Shown here: positions 26,001 through 41,000 of the stretch, one piece after another
Numbering within the stretch: position 1 is the stretch's first letter
How the letters are laid out: every line of letters starts with the position of its first letter
Notes under the pieces: model-generated
The model's database searches: none
Seen by the model: only the letters and a program-made list of their open reading frames with translations
Told to the model about the DNA's origin: nothing
DNA from: Scatophagus argus
Taxonomy: Eukaryota > Chordata > Actinopteri > Scatophagidae
Assembly (NCBI RefSeq): GCF_020382885.2
Contig: NC_058496.1
Span: 15,976,501 to 16,040,500 of the forward strand
DNA: 64,000 bases
Direction of reading: 5' to 3'
Translations under genes and position numbers: made by a program

Positions 26001-29000
26001 AAATCTGAATGATAGAGAATACATTTCGACTTTTGCTATCTCAGAGAGCTGGTCAACTAAACTACTGTCAAAAAGGCTTTTGAACTATCATACATGCATT
26101 TGTATCTCTTTTATACAAGCCATAGTATGAGTTCACTCTTGCCTGTTATTTTGGGTGTTCTGGTCCCATAATTGTGCCCCTAATCACAGTAAATATCAGC
26201 CTCAGGGGTATTATTGCTGTAATGACATGGAACTGAGAATTTTGTTTGGCTTCATCAAACAACACTAAATCACCCAAATCATCTCGTTGTCATGTCATAA
26301 CAGTCAAATTGCTCCTTGTTAGGTCTTGTATCTACAGCCAGTTAAAGTTGACTGAAAATCTGTTTAAACAGGTTCCAACCCGTGTGAGCATGCAGGGAAG
26401 TGTATAAACACCAAGGGTTCGTTCCAGTGTAAGTGCCAGCGGGGCTACGTGGGTCCTCGCTGTGAGCTGGACATCAATGAATGCATGTCAAACCCATGTA
26501 TGAATGAGGCCACCTGCCTGGACCAAATAGGAGACTTTCACTGCATCTGTATGCCAGGTAAGACATTTGAGGGTATTACACAATTTGGTCAGTGCTTGTG
26601 CTTTTATAAATCTGAAGTGACATTTAGCATAATTTGAAAGCCTTTCACGTCATTTTTTTTTTTAATGTAATATGCTTTTTTGCATTAAAGTGAGTTGAAA
26701 TAAAAAAGTGTTTGTTACACCTGTGGAACAACAGGACACTTACAATGGCATTGTGTTTAATTAAATATCTTACGGCAGTATATAAGAGCAGTGTGAAAAT
26801 GCTTCTTACTGTGTCTCTTTCTAACCAATCCATCTCCCTCCTGGTCCTCCCTTGCTAATTGGCCAGGTTACGAGGGGGAGTTCTGCGAGATCGATACAGA
26901 CGAGTGCGCCAACAGCCCTTGCCTGAACAACGGCAAATGTATCGACAAGATCAACACCTTCCACTGCCAGTGCCCCACAGGTGAGGCTGCCGTACTGCTG
27001 CAGAGGAGGAGTAGGAAGGAAGGGAGGGGGAGTAGGAGCAGTGGGGCCAGGGGCCACATAGGTCGATCTCTCTCGCTCTCTCTCTCTCACTGTTTTACTC
27101 GAACCCAAATGCACACACACACACACAAACACCTTTCTGGACGGGCACTAATCCCAGCCCTGAGGCAAGCTTATGCAGGTCCGGGTAGCCCAGAACGAAT
27201 GCAGCAGTTCAGGAGAAAAGAGGGGAAAAAATCCATAGGGAAAGGCTTGAGGAAGTTTGAACTTTTTAAACAAGTTTCTTACTCCTTTTACAGAGTCTGA
27301 TGAGTGAGCAGAAACTAGTGGATCTAAACAAGACTGGGAATAAGAGAGAGCTAATAATAGAAGGCTGAGCTCCTACTATGCTCTATAAAATTGCATTTGC
27401 TGTGTGAGGTAGTGGTTTGGTCTAGTTCTGATGGCCAGTATTTGTTTTTTGACAGCCTTTTTTCCAGAAATGCCATTCGAGTTACTCTGTTTGGACAAGA
27501 GGTATTGATGTTTTGTTCAGGAGGGAAGGAATGCAACTATTGAATTTTGGATAGAGAGGGAAAGAGAGAAAAGAAGAAAGCGAAGGAACAATCATCAAAC
27601 TCCCTAAATGTGTTTTTTTGTTTTGCATTCTTTCAGTGGGATCATTGAGGTGAAAGTAATTTTCTTTTCGTTTCGGGCAGGAAAATAGTGAAGCTCTAAG
27701 TCGGGTGGATCAAAGGCAGCCTGGGTAGAGAGAGGCAGGATTCCTCCTGTTGAGAAAAAAAGAAAGGAAAGAAAAAACGGAATAAAAGAGAGAAAGAAGG
27801 AGAGAGACACCCCAGCAAGGAAGCTTTAGAATTAATAGAGAAGGGGTACAAGAGTGAACACAAGAGCTTAACGCCTAAGGAAACCCTGTGTGTGACAGTG
27901 AGAGCGGGTTATGTGAGGAAGCAGCGCAAAGTGGTGGTAGTGAAAGTGTTTTTTCTGTTTTTTTGGGGAGGGTAGATGGGGGTGGGAGAAGGGGGTACGC
28001 ACAGACCGTTATGCTGAAGCAGGAAGGGAGGGGTAAAGAAGAGGAAGGGGTCTTAACCGCCCTGCTTGAGATGTAAATTTGTCCCAGTTGCGAGCCAGGC
28101 CTGAGGCGAGGGTCCCCTCTTATTATTTCTGTACATGGAATAGCCATGGAAACCCCACTGAGAGCCATTGAAATGTCTGATTCCAGCAGTCTGGGGATAA
28201 ATCCCTCTTTGCTGCTGAGGTGCATGATGTATGTGTGTGTGTGCAGCATGCTTGCATTTCTGCTTTATCTATTGTGTGTGTATGCGTGTGTGTGTGCATC
28301 TGGGTAAGAAATTCTTTCACAGAGTTTAGTTTTCTTTGATTTTAGTCAGGAGTGCATTTTGGAGCATTGTAACCGAACTGTGAAGGAACTTTGGCTTCAC
28401 ATCTTGCCTCCAAGAAGGAAAAAAACCAAAACAGTTTGTACCACTGAGGTTTGTTCCGGCTACTCTCCCACTGCTGGAAACTGGCAGCATTGCTTACAGA
28501 AGAGGTGGTGTTATTTTCCCCTCTTGGTCTGCAAACAGCTGATCCTTCACTTTTTATTATTTATGTTTTTCCTCTTTATGATGTTGCTATGTCATTTCTA
28601 GGGTGACCATTTAGGGCAAAACCTAAAACTGTCTCCAGCTGTATTCTTCTCAGTCACTCCAAATTAATTAGTTTTTCACAACCTGGCAACCCAAAAGTTG
28701 CTATTAATAGCGGAAAAATGATCTGTAAAGCATTTGTAAATGGTTTATTAATCATTAAGAAAGCTGACAAACCATAGTTTGTATGTACGAGTGTCTACAT
28801 ATGTGTGTAACTGAAAACACAGATGCATACGTGTCTCTTCTGAGTCTATGCTGCAATTCCCACGTCATGCTAGAAAACTGTGAGTGGTTTAATTCCACTG
28901 GGAGAAATCAGCAGCCACACAAATACTTCCTGACCAGATTAGCTTCAAGTGAGTCTTTGTAGCTTAACACACCTGTGTGTTCCTGCAGCGGTGAAAGAGG

Positions 29001-32000
29001 AGGGGTAGAACTTTCCTCATCAGTCAACACAACATGCCACTTGTACTTGGACTGTACCATCATGTGACAGAGGGGAGCCGAGAAGAAAATATCTGAGATG
29101 AGAATAAATAAAAGGAGAAAGACTATTGGTTGATTTTGAATGACAAGGAGTTTGAATAGTGGAGGGTCAAAGGTCAAGCTGGTTCTTTTTCAGAGGCGGG
29201 AAGAGAGTGGAGGGGGTAGCGGAGAAGGGGTGAGAGCAAGACAAGAGAGAATGTGCATTGTGATGGAAAAGTTTTGGGGGACAAAGGAGGCAACGGGCTC
29301 AGTTTGGCGTTGCGTTGAGCAGACAGGCCCTCCTTTGTCTCTCACCCTTTGGTCAGGAGGCCTCGCAACTTTCATTCTTCCATCATTTCTTTCCCTCCCA
29401 CCCTCCCTATCCCCCCTTTACATGAATTGGTGCCTCCACTCTCCCTTCACTTCTTTTCAGGAGTGAAAGGGAAAATAGAGAGTTTGTAGTGTTGCACAGT
29501 TGTTAATTAACATGCAGATATCCAATTTGTTGAGAACTCTTATATTATGGGCTCAGGATAAGAGGGACTGGTTTGAACTGGTGAGAGCCAAGTCTGTATA
29601 CACACATACATACACACACTCTTTCGTGCTCACATGCATGCTCACATGTTTTCTAGGCTTCACTGGGAACCTTTGCCAGATAGACATCGACGAGTGTGCC
29701 AGCACGCCATGCAAAAACGGCGCCAAGTGCACAGACGGACCCAACAAGTACACCTGCGAGTGCACAGAAGGTACAAGTCTGAATAAAAGCTGAAAAGGTT
29801 TAACAAACCTGAATTTATAGTGTAGAAACTTTTAAGACCCTCCAACAATGGGAGTGGAAAGTGCAGAATCGTAGAGACTGTAGAAAGAGAGCAAACCTGT
29901 GAAAAACACCCACACCAGTTCAAAAGAAAACAACTCTTTTACCAGGCTATTCGGGGAGGCACTGTGAGACGGACATCAACGAGTGTTACTCTGACCCGTG
30001 CCACTACGGTACTTGCATCGATGGCTTGGCATCCTTCAGCTGCCACTGCAACCCTGGCTACACCGGCCGGCTATGTGAGACCAACATCAACGAGTGTCTG
30101 AGCCAGCCATGCAGGAACGGAGGCACATGCCAGGACAGAGAGAACGCTTACATCTGCATCTGCCCCAAAGGCACCACAGGTAACACACATACAAACAGAG
30201 AAGCAATTATAACTTTTCTTTTCCTTTGAGGTCACTGAAAGACTGAAAGAGATTTATTTTTGACAGGAATCAACTGTGAAATCAACATTGACGACTGCAA
30301 GAGCAATCCCTGTGACTATGGGACCTGCATTGACAAGATCAATGGTTATGAGTGTGCCTGTGAACCCGGCTACACGGGTAAGCAACTTGTACACAGTGTT
30401 TATATGGCTTAGGATTCAGCTCGGCCCCTTCTTTTCATAATCATTCTACAAAGCTAAAATTAGTAATATAACCTTTTACTGCCTCTGGAAGAGGGAACAG
30501 GGATGGAGTTGCAGATTGTTGGAAGAGGACAAACATTAAGCTTCTAAAATGTATATCAATCCAAAAAAAAACATGTAGTTTTCATTTTTCAGGATTAATC
30601 AACAAGAAACAAATACTTCAAACAGTACAGCCCTTTAGAACATAAACAATATGAAAGCATAAAACAGAGCAAAAGAGGAGAGTGTGGTGGAGGTGACTCT
30701 CACTCTTTATTCAATCATTGCAAACCTTCAATTTACATAAAGGCTCTCTTTGGCTATAAATTAAAGACATGTTAAACGTGGCTGCTGTGTCATGTGACCA
30801 GTAGACAAAATGAGTGTTTAAGGTGCAGCATTGGAGGATAAAGCGCATGAACGGAGGAGTGTGGGTCTTGATGGGGAGGGTGACAGATGGCGAGCGAGTG
30901 AGCACGCTCCTCAGAGGCTCGACCGGTGTCATTTTCCAGCTCCACCCTGTCCCCGACCTGCTGCTGTTCGGACAGGCAAGCTGCCCTCCCATACAAAGAG
31001 AGGACACACACACTGTGGCACACACAGTCACCTGGGATTTGAGTAGGAGAAAAGATTCCCTGAAAGATTCCTGAAAGTTGAGCTTTTAAAAGCTTGGAAG
31101 CCAGTTCTTGCTTTAAAGCTAAATGGGCTGCCTTTATGTTATGCGTGGCACCAGTCTGAATGGCGTCAACGCTTCAAGTGGCCGACAAAGAGGGACTTAA
31201 AACCCCTCATGTTTCTAGAAATTGATACATTCACCGCACTGATATATAGACTTCATTGTGTGTTGGTATGTGAGTTGGCATTGTGTATTTAAACCAACAC
31301 TACAAATACAGTGAAAAGTTATCCCATTGACAGGTGTTTAAGAAATTATTGTAGTTATTTTCAAAGTCACTTCACTGTCTATACGCCCACAAAGACAAGT
31401 GATGTGATAGCATAATTTAAAGGAACAATCTGATGCTTTGCAGTAACTTTGTTTTTTATGTGGATTTGCATATGCAACTTGTTGGCTAGTTAGCTTTAGC
31501 AGTGTTGAATAATGGATTTTACCTGTGGACAAAGCCAGGCTAGATGTTTTCAGTCTCTGTATTAAGTTAATCAGCTGTCGCTCTATTTATTGATTGATTG
31601 ATATCAGTCTTATCATCTAGTTCTCAATAAGGAGGCAAATAAATGTGTTTCCCAAAATGGAGACTTTCAGACTTTAAGAATTAAGTGCTCTCTTTTAGGT
31701 ACCATGTGTAACATCAACATCGACGAGTGCGCCATCAACCCCTGCCACAATGGCGGCACCTGTATCGACGGCATCAACCGCTTTACCTGTGTCTGTCCAG
31801 AAGGTTACCATGATGCGACCTGCTTCTCCCAGGTCAACGAGTGCCTCAGCAATCCCTGCATCCACGGTCACTGTGAAGACAAGATCAATGGGTGAGGCAG
31901 TCTACAAGCTCTTTTCAGTACAATTAAAACCACTAGCACAATGCATAAATTATGTGTTGGTTGTGCATTACTTTTATTTTCTGTTGAGCAAATACAATAT

Positions 32001-35000
32001 GTTAATCACCTAGAAACATTTTCTGGAGATTAGGCGTATGACTCAAAAATGATCGAGGTTCAGCACCCAGCCCTACAAAAATCAGATGAAAGCCAGTCTA
32101 AAAGAAATCTGTCATACTGAAAGATTTATCACTGTGATTTTCCATTGTTTCCTTCCCATCAGCTATAAATGCCTGTGTGACTCTGGCTGGAGCGGTAAAA
32201 ACTGCGACATCAACAACAATGAGTGTGAATCCAACCCATGTATGAATGGAGGCACCTGCAAGGACATGACCAGCGGATATGTTTGCACCTGTCGCATGGG
32301 CTTCACTGGTCAGTATTTGTGTGTTGTGTGCATAAGTGTGTGTCGATATTTTGGCTTGATATTTCCCTCCACACCACTTGACTGTGTGAGTGTAATATAT
32401 TGTCCACTCTAACTGCAGGCCCAAACTGCCAGACCAACATCAATGAATGTGCCTCCAACCCCTGCCTCAACCAGGGGACATGCATTGACGACGTTGCAGG
32501 CTACAAGTGCAACTGTGTCCTACCTTACACGGGTATGAAAATATTATTGAAAATATTTGATATGCCCATGTGTTGGCCTGGTGTTCTGGCAGTTTCCACA
32601 GCTTGTGTACTTTATGCTGTTGGACAGAGAGGAAAGATGTGCAGAGGATGAAATAAGTGTCGAGTAAAGTTCAACAGCAAGACTTCCTCTGGGCACAAGA
32701 CACCAAACCTCTGACTCATTCTGCTCTTCTGTGATACACAAGCAGCCCTGATAAGAGAGCTGGAAAATATTGTCCTGTCATTTATTATTTGACAAAACAG
32801 ATAATGTTAGGAAGGCTAAGGGCCAATTTTCTTATAGTTGTCAAGTCGTCTTTTTGGAAAAATCCACGGGACTTTGAATAATAAAAGGCTTTTGCTTGTA
32901 CTGGGGTGGGAACGGGGCGCTTGACACATTTCCTGTTTGCCTGCTTCCTGTCTCACAGAACAGAAAATGGCTTCACAATGGCCGGAAACTGGAGCCGGCT
33001 TCCTGTAAGAGCCATGTGTTGTGGAAACAGATAGGGAAATGTCTCAGTAGGCCTCGATTACTGACAGAACCTGGCTAAAATCTTCTGATAGCACTGACTG
33101 AAAGATGATTCTGTGTCCATTTGGGTTGGGTTATCTCCAAGTTCATGGCTCCTACATGATATCACATGGTGAAAGTTAACATGAAACACAGTTTGTAATT
33201 TATTTGGATTAAAGGTGTGCATTGGTGTGTTATAGGAGAGAACTGTGAAACCTTGATGGCCCCCTGCAGCTCCAAACCCTGCAAACATGGAGGAGTATGT
33301 CAGGAGTCAGAGGACTATCAGAGCTTCTCCTGTGTTTGTCCTGAAGGATGGCAAGGTGAACATTAATGTCTGCATGCCTGTGTGTCCAACAGGAACTACT
33401 ATTTCAATGGAGAGGTCACACAGTCCTGATATTTATTCATTGCAGCAAGGACAGAACTCCAGCCTCTAAATGTTACATTTACACAAAATTTCCGTTTGTT
33501 TATGTGTCTCACCCATAGGACCGTTTCTTTTTTACTTCCATTCGTATTTATTCTCCCTCCTGGGAATCATTTAAGTTTGCCATTATTTTGTCCTGTTAAC
33601 CATCAGTGCTTTTTTTTCTTTTGTGCCACCATTCAAAGAGAAATTCACTTTATCTTCCTCTTTCCACCCCTCCAAGGCCAAACATGTGAGGTGGACATCA
33701 AAGAGTGTGTGAAAAATCCCTGCCGCAATGGAGCAACCTGCCAGAACACTTTGGGCAGTTACCGCTGTGGCTGCAAACCGGGTTACACTGGACGCAACTG
33801 CGAGACCAACATTGATGACTGCAAGCCCAGTACGTTCTCCAGTCACTTTCCTGTCTCTTCTTTTGCGTGATTAAAATACTGTACAAAAACCATAAGCTGC
33901 ACTTTGACCTCAAAAGTGACCACAAGCTGAGTCGAATGCTTCATCCCTCCTCCCGCAGACCCCTGCAGCAACGGGGGCCTCTGTAAGGACGAGGTGCACG
34001 GCTTCCTGTGTACATGCCTGCCTGGCTTTCGAGGCACAAAGTGCGAGGAGGACATCAACGAGTGTGAGAGCAACCCATGCAAGAATGGAGCCAACTGCAC
34101 CGACTGTGTGAACAGCTACATCTGTACCTGCCCGGCTGGCTTCAGTGGAATCCACTGTGAAAATAACACTCCTGACTGCACTGAGAGGTACAGAGCCGAA
34201 AATCACAAAGTGTCATGTCAGTATCAGAAAGGATCAGGAGCTCAGAGTATCATAATCAACTTCCACAGCTTTTGTTGTAAGAGATAAGACAGACAGCTGA
34301 ACTTTTGTTGTTTTTGGCGAGTAACGACGCCTGTTCAGATCAACAGGTTCACTTTCCTCCATTTATTAATGTAGACCCCATTTTCTTGTCCACTACTGCC
34401 CCCTCTGGTTGAGTTTTGTTGTACACCAACATTTCTTATTTTGCAGCTGTCCCCTGAATAGTAGGTTAAATAGTCTGCAACCTAAATGAGTTTTTAACTG
34501 TACATTTGTTTGTTAAAATGCCAAGACTTAGGTTTCCCTCAGTAGAATCAATGCAGCCCCCATGTGGGAAAATGTGAAGTAGGGCTTTGCTGGAAAAAAG
34601 TATTCTGCTCAGTTCACTTTTGTAGACAAATCAGATGTGAATTTCCCTGCAGCTCAGCTAATGAGAGTTTTATTGATTTAGCTGCAGAATACCTTCACTT
34701 TCATGCAACATTTTTTTCCCCTGCAGCTCCTGCTTCAATGGTGGCACCTGTGTGGACGGCATCAACACCTTCACGTGTTTATGCCCGCCTGGCTTCACTG
34801 GGAGCTACTGCCAGCATGACATCAACGAGTGTGACTCAAAACCCTGTCTGAATGGCGGCACCTGCCAGGACAGCTACGGCACATACAAGTGCACCTGCCC
34901 ACATGGATACACCGGGCTCAACTGTCAGGTGGGCGAACTGAGAGGACTTTATTTCCTGAATTACATTTCCTTCTATAGCCTTTGTTTTCTTCCTTCTATT

Positions 35001-38000
35001 TCTTTGTGTAGTTAGGAGCTGCTTACAACTGTAAAAATGCACAAATTACTTTTTGACCACGTTTAGCTCAGTTTCAACCTGGCCTGCTATACCTTACTGG
35101 AGTACTGAATTTGGCGAAAGTAAATTCAACTTGACACCATGTGTTTGCATCTTTCAGAACTTGGTTCGTTGGTGTGACTCATCGCCCTGTAAGAACGGGG
35201 GAACTTGCTGGCAGAGGGGAACCACTTACAGCTGCGAGTGTGAGACTGGCTGGACAGGACTTTATTGTGACGTCCCAAGTGTCTCCTGTGAGGTGGCAGC
35301 TAAACAGAGAGGTAAGACGGGAGTTGCCTTGGGTTAAAAATCTGTCTTTAAATCTGTCTTCCTGGGTGTTCCTTCCTGTGTGTGCGTGTTTGAATTTAAA
35401 ATGCAGTCATATCTTCAGTGTGAATCAAAGTGTTTTGGTCAAATTTAAAAAAAAAAAAATCTCTAAAGCCCACTGTCTCATCCTGTCTGCGCAGGAGTCG
35501 ATGTTGCCAATCTGTGTCGTAACTCGGGTCAGTGTCTGGATGCAGGAAATGTTCACTACTGCCACTGCCAGGTCGGATATACTGGAAGTTATTGTGAGGA
35601 GCAGGTGGACGAATGCACCCCAAACCCCTGCCAGAATGGAGCCACCTGCACTGACTTTCTAGGTGGATACACATGCAAGGTAACAAAACTGAAGAAAACT
35701 GTCCATCCAGTTGTTAGAATTTTCATGCAAATGCTACTGAAATATGCACTCAGAAATTATGCCATTGCACCATTTTTTCATATGCTTTTGTCGGAATGTA
35801 TCAGGTCTACATGCAGGAATCATGTGGTTTGGAACATTTGAATGTTCAACATGTTATTATTTTGCCTTTTATTGTAACTTGTACAGATACAATTAAACAT
35901 AATTTGGTGCTGTAAAATCAGCCCAGTTATGCAGGTTCTGTGGAGTCTTAAATGCCACTCTGCTTTGCACTGCAAAGGCCTTATTGCATTGCTGAACTTC
36001 ATCAAACTTTTGCTTCCTTTTCACATTTTCTTTTCATTATCAAACCTCAGTTTTTGTTCAAATCTGGCTGTACAGGAGACATCCTCTCAGCTGAAACAAC
36101 ACTAGGCTCCTAATGAAAAGGCCTGTTTATAAATAGAAGATAAACAGATTGGTTATGTTAATCTCCCCTGCAATAAAGGATCTGCTGGCCTTGGCAGGAT
36201 GGAGGCCAGAAAAACCACCCGGTAAACAAAAAACATCTTTGTTTCATGTCAGACATTGATTAAACTTTCCTCTGCCTTCTCCCTCTTCCTTCCTTTTCTT
36301 CCTCCTTCTTGTATTCTTCTTCTTCTTCCTCTTCTCTCTTGTGTTCCTTCGTGCTCTCTCTCTCTCTCCCTCTCTCTCTCTCAGTGCATGCCAGGATATG
36401 TGGGGACCAACTGCTCTGACGAGATCAATGAATGTTTCTCCCAGCCGTGCCAGAATGGGGGCACCTGCATTGACCTGATCAATACCTACAAATGCTCCTG
36501 TCCCCGGGGAACCCAAGGTCAGCAGACCCCACACACACTCCTCCACACCACTCCACCTCTCTATCCTCTTCTCCTTGTCTCCACGCTTCATTAATTAGGG
36601 CTTAGCAGCAGCCGGGGCATGTCTGAAAACTCCTCCTCCTGCCTTGCCTCCATCCCTTCCTCTACTTGTCAAATACGCCATTGATTTTTCTCTCAGACAT
36701 GAAGGGGAGTGTGTATTATAGGCCAGCCCAAAGTGCCAGCGTAGTTGGTTGCATCCTTAAAAAAGCCAACATGTTGTTGGAGGTTTTTAATCAAGAAACT
36801 AAAAAATTTCAGATTCTTTGACATTAAGACTAAAAACTTTTTTTAGATTCATTTTTTAGGCTCATTATTTTCATTCGTTATTGCCTTTGATTACTTTACT
36901 TTTTGATTGTCATAATTAATAATCAGCCCCACTTTTGTTTTAATGTAAGCGTGTTACATTATGGAAACAGAACACTGTTGAAATTCTGTTATGAAAGTCT
37001 CTGTATCTGTGTGTTAAATTTCTGGACACCTCCATCACATTTTCTCAATTTAATGGACCGTAATGCAATGCAGGTGTTTGCATTTTTGAGGAATTATCAG
37101 CATATTTTATTAATAAAATCTCCTAAATCTTAAGACTTCTTCTGTTGGATGTCATTTTGGCAAATGTCAAAACTCCTTACTGAGTTAGAAGCAGATGAGG
37201 CAGGTTGAGAGAATTAAAAGTATACTGCATTGCATAATCACAAAAGAGCTTCTATAATTAATTGAACATCACAGATTAAATGTTGCAAAAACTTCAGGAA
37301 GTACAATTGTCCCTTTTTCCAAATTATTGAGCACTGACTTTTTCGTCCCTCTTCCTCTGCCATGCCTGCCTTAAGGTGTGCACTGTGAGATAAACATCGA
37401 CGACTGCAACCCGTTCACCGACCCGGTGACCAAAGAGCCAAAGTGTTTCAACAAAGGGAAGTGCGTGGATCGAGTCGGAGGCTACCACTGCATCTGCTCA
37501 GCAGGGTACGTCGGCGAGCGCTGCGAGGGAGACATCAATGAGTGCCTGTCCAACCCCTGTGACCCGCGGGGCACGCACAGCTGCATCCAACTCACCAACA
37601 ACTACCGCTGCGAGTGCCGTACCGGATACACAGGTGAACAGCCGGTTGGGGGTGGGCGGTTGTCAGCCATTCTTAACATTCTTATATTTGACTACGTAAG
37701 AGTTGAGCACCTATGTTGATATTTTTGGAGAGAGACTGTTTTTATTGGCCTGGAACTAAAGCAAGTCATTTTTCTAACAAAAACAAACCTCTCAAATGTG
37801 AGGATTTTTCTGCTTTTCTTTTGTTTGTCTTTCATATGAGATAGTGGGTTGAGTTTCTTTGGGGTTTGAAACTATTTTTGGAAATTGCCACAAGCCCATT
37901 TTACTATTTTGTCCCAAATAGACAGCAGATTTATCGTTAATGAAAATAATAACGAGTTGTCACCCTGAACTGGAATCAAAGTGCAAAATGTGAGAATATT

Positions 38001-41000
38001 TTTATAATACGTAATATAATATTGCTGACATTTTTTTGCGTTTGACTTCTCTTTAGGTCAACGCTGTGACACAGTGTTTGATGGATGTAAGGGAAAACCG
38101 TGTCGCAATGGAGGTACCTGTGCTGTTGCCAGTAACACACCACATGGCTTCATCTGCAAATGTCCTCCTGTGAGTACCTACACAACAATTATTATTGTTA
38201 ACTCAGTTGTGAGGTGACAGTGTGAACCGCTAAGCCCCATGTTACCCTGTCTCTAATTAGCAGTAAAATTGAGGATTTTTATCCAGGGCTGGAATAAATT
38301 ATTATTTTCAATAGCCCAAAAAATGTCTAAGATTTTAAATTTTATGTCCTCATCTTATAGGGCTTTACTGGTTCCACATGTGAATATGACTCCCAGGCCT
38401 GTGGTAGCCTCCACTGTCGCAATGGAGGCACATGCATCTCCGGCCAAAAGAGTCCCAAGTGTCTGTGCACCCCATCCTTTACTGGGCCTGAGTGCCAGTA
38501 TCCCACCGACAGCCCCTGTAATTCCAGCCCCTGCTACAACGGGGGCACATGTGAATACACAACTGAGGCGCCGTTCTACCACTGCGTCTGCCCCACAAAC
38601 TTCAACGGCCTTCGATGCCACATCCTGGACTACAGCTTCCAGGGAGGGTTCGGCGTCGATATCCTGCCGCCACCACAGGTGGAGGTGACCTGCGACATCC
38701 CGCAGTGTGAGGAGGCTAAGCACAACAAGTTCTGTGATGTGTCTTGTAATAACCATGCATGCGGTTGGGACAACGGTGACTGCTCGCTCAACTTCAATGA
38801 CCCGTGGAAGAACTGCTCGGCCTCGCTGCAGTGCTGGCGATACTTCAACGATGGAAAATGCGACTCACAGTGTGACAATGCTGGATGTCTCTACGACGGG
38901 TTTGACTGCCAGAATCTGGAAGGACAGTGCAAGTGAGTGGTGCTCCTATGTATGGTTTAGACAAGATTCAAATTAGAATTTAAACCAAAAATAAATTTTA
39001 AATACGATTTTCATCTGCAATTTAAATGAAAAAAAAAATTTATTTTCACATGTTGTTTGGTATTGTTAGTGGTCTTGATTGTTCAATTTGTAATAATATA
39101 ACATCTGAACTTTTTGACCTAAGGCTTACAGTCAAGGTTCATGGTTCAGCTTTTTTGTCAGTATACAGTACAGGTATTGCGTCCCCCTAATATCTAAACA
39201 TTTTAATTTAGAATCAAACAAAACAATACAAAAAGGCGAAGTGGGATATACAAAGCAGCACTGATGGAAGAAATTAAAGAAACAGTTATATTCATACATA
39301 CATATATACATTAATTCATACAGCAGAGTGATTAAATGGTCATGGCACCCAGCATGACTGCATATCTAAATGACCATACCCCTAACTTATCTTTTCGTCT
39401 TCAGTCCTCTGTATGACCAGTACTGCAAGGACCACTACGCTGACGGTCACTGTGACCAGGGCTGCAACAATGCTGAGTGTGAGTGGGACGGCTTGGACTG
39501 TGCCAATAACATGCCCGAGAAGCTCGCTGTGGGCCAGTTGGTCCTGGTGGTCCACATCACCCCAGAGCAGCTTCTCAATAACTCCTTCGGCTTCCTGCGC
39601 GAACTGAGCCGCGTCCTCCGCACCAATGTGATATTTAGAAAGGACGCCAAGGGCGAGATGATGGTGTACCCGTACTATGGAAACGAACATGAGCTGAAGA
39701 AGTACAACGTCAAGCGCTCAGTGGACACGTGGTCAGAGGTCCCCGGCAAGTTACTGAACATTGCGAAGAGGAGTCTGTTTGACGTGTCAGACGAGAGCAG
39801 GAGAATGAGGAGGGAGCTGGATCACTTGCAGATCAAAGGGTGAGCGAGAACCCATTAACTATAGAGCCAATTTTAAGGATTCATTGTAAAAAAAAAAAGA
39901 AAAGAAAAGACCATACCATGACCTCTGTCTGTGCTTTCTTTTCACCCTACAGTTCAGTAGTCCACTTGGAGGTGGACAACCGTCAGTGCTTCCAGCAGTC
40001 TTCTGAGTGTTTCCAGAGCACCAACGATGCTGCAGCATTCCTTGGGGCTTTGGCCTCCAGTGGGAAACTGGATGTTCCCTACACCATTGAAGCTGTTTTC
40101 AGTGAGTACATCTCATAAAAGTCTGCATGAAACAACAACAACATCATTATTATTATTATTATTATCATTATTATTATTATCTCTGGAAATTGTGAGTGAC
40201 TTAAAGGACTGTCTCACTATGTTTGCATCCCTCGCCATTATGGTGGACATTAGGACTGAAAGTTATGCAAAAAAAATCATTATTTTTACAGATATTGAGA
40301 TTGAAAAACTGCATCTCCTGTGTCATAGAGCTCAATTATTGCCCTCTATTAAAATGCATCAGTGAGCCACAGGTTGAACTGGTGGCCTGACAGTTACACG
40401 ACTCAAATAATTTCCAAGAATCATGGAACATCATGGAGTTTTATTTGAGTGGAAATAAAAAATTGTTGGGGATGTTTGGAAAAACACAACTAAGAACCTA
40501 AAGCTCAACTGAAAGATTTGCATAGTTAGTGAGCTGTTGTTTTGTGATATAAAATAAAGTTGTGATTTTCAACAAATAGTATAAAACACGTAGGCCCACT
40601 GGCATGATCCTTTAAGGCCTTGCTCACATACATGCAAGTGGATAAGACACGTGCTCTTCCACACACTCAGACTGAAGACGCCCTGTCGGGTCCTAACCCT
40701 AACACCCTTTGATTGTGTATTTGTTATGCAGCGGTGAACAAATGCAATTGTGAATCTCATGGCCTAAACAATCAATCCTTCCCTCAGTGTGTAAATCCAC
40801 TGGCTTCAGGCTCCAAAATGGTTAATTGCTGCAAATCAACTCATCCAGTCCCAGACTCACACAATATAACACTCTATCTCTGCCTCCGTTGGTCTTCATT
40901 TCACAGACGTGTACACATATATGTCCACAGATAACACATTCACACACACACACACACACACACACATGCACACACATGCACGCATTTGCACTTCATCCCA

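Noticed and set aside
28857..28864. RBPJ-like octamers (TTCCCACG here, TGTGGGAA at 34563, TTCCCATG at 14820) as Notch autoregulation sites
   Set aside because: Single octamers of this degeneracy are expected several times by chance in 64 kb, and no head-to-head pair with the usual spacing was seen.
30711..31074. Cluster of open frames on both strands in notch1 intron 12
   Set aside because: Low complexity in composition, no domain, no splice signals that would join them to the gene.
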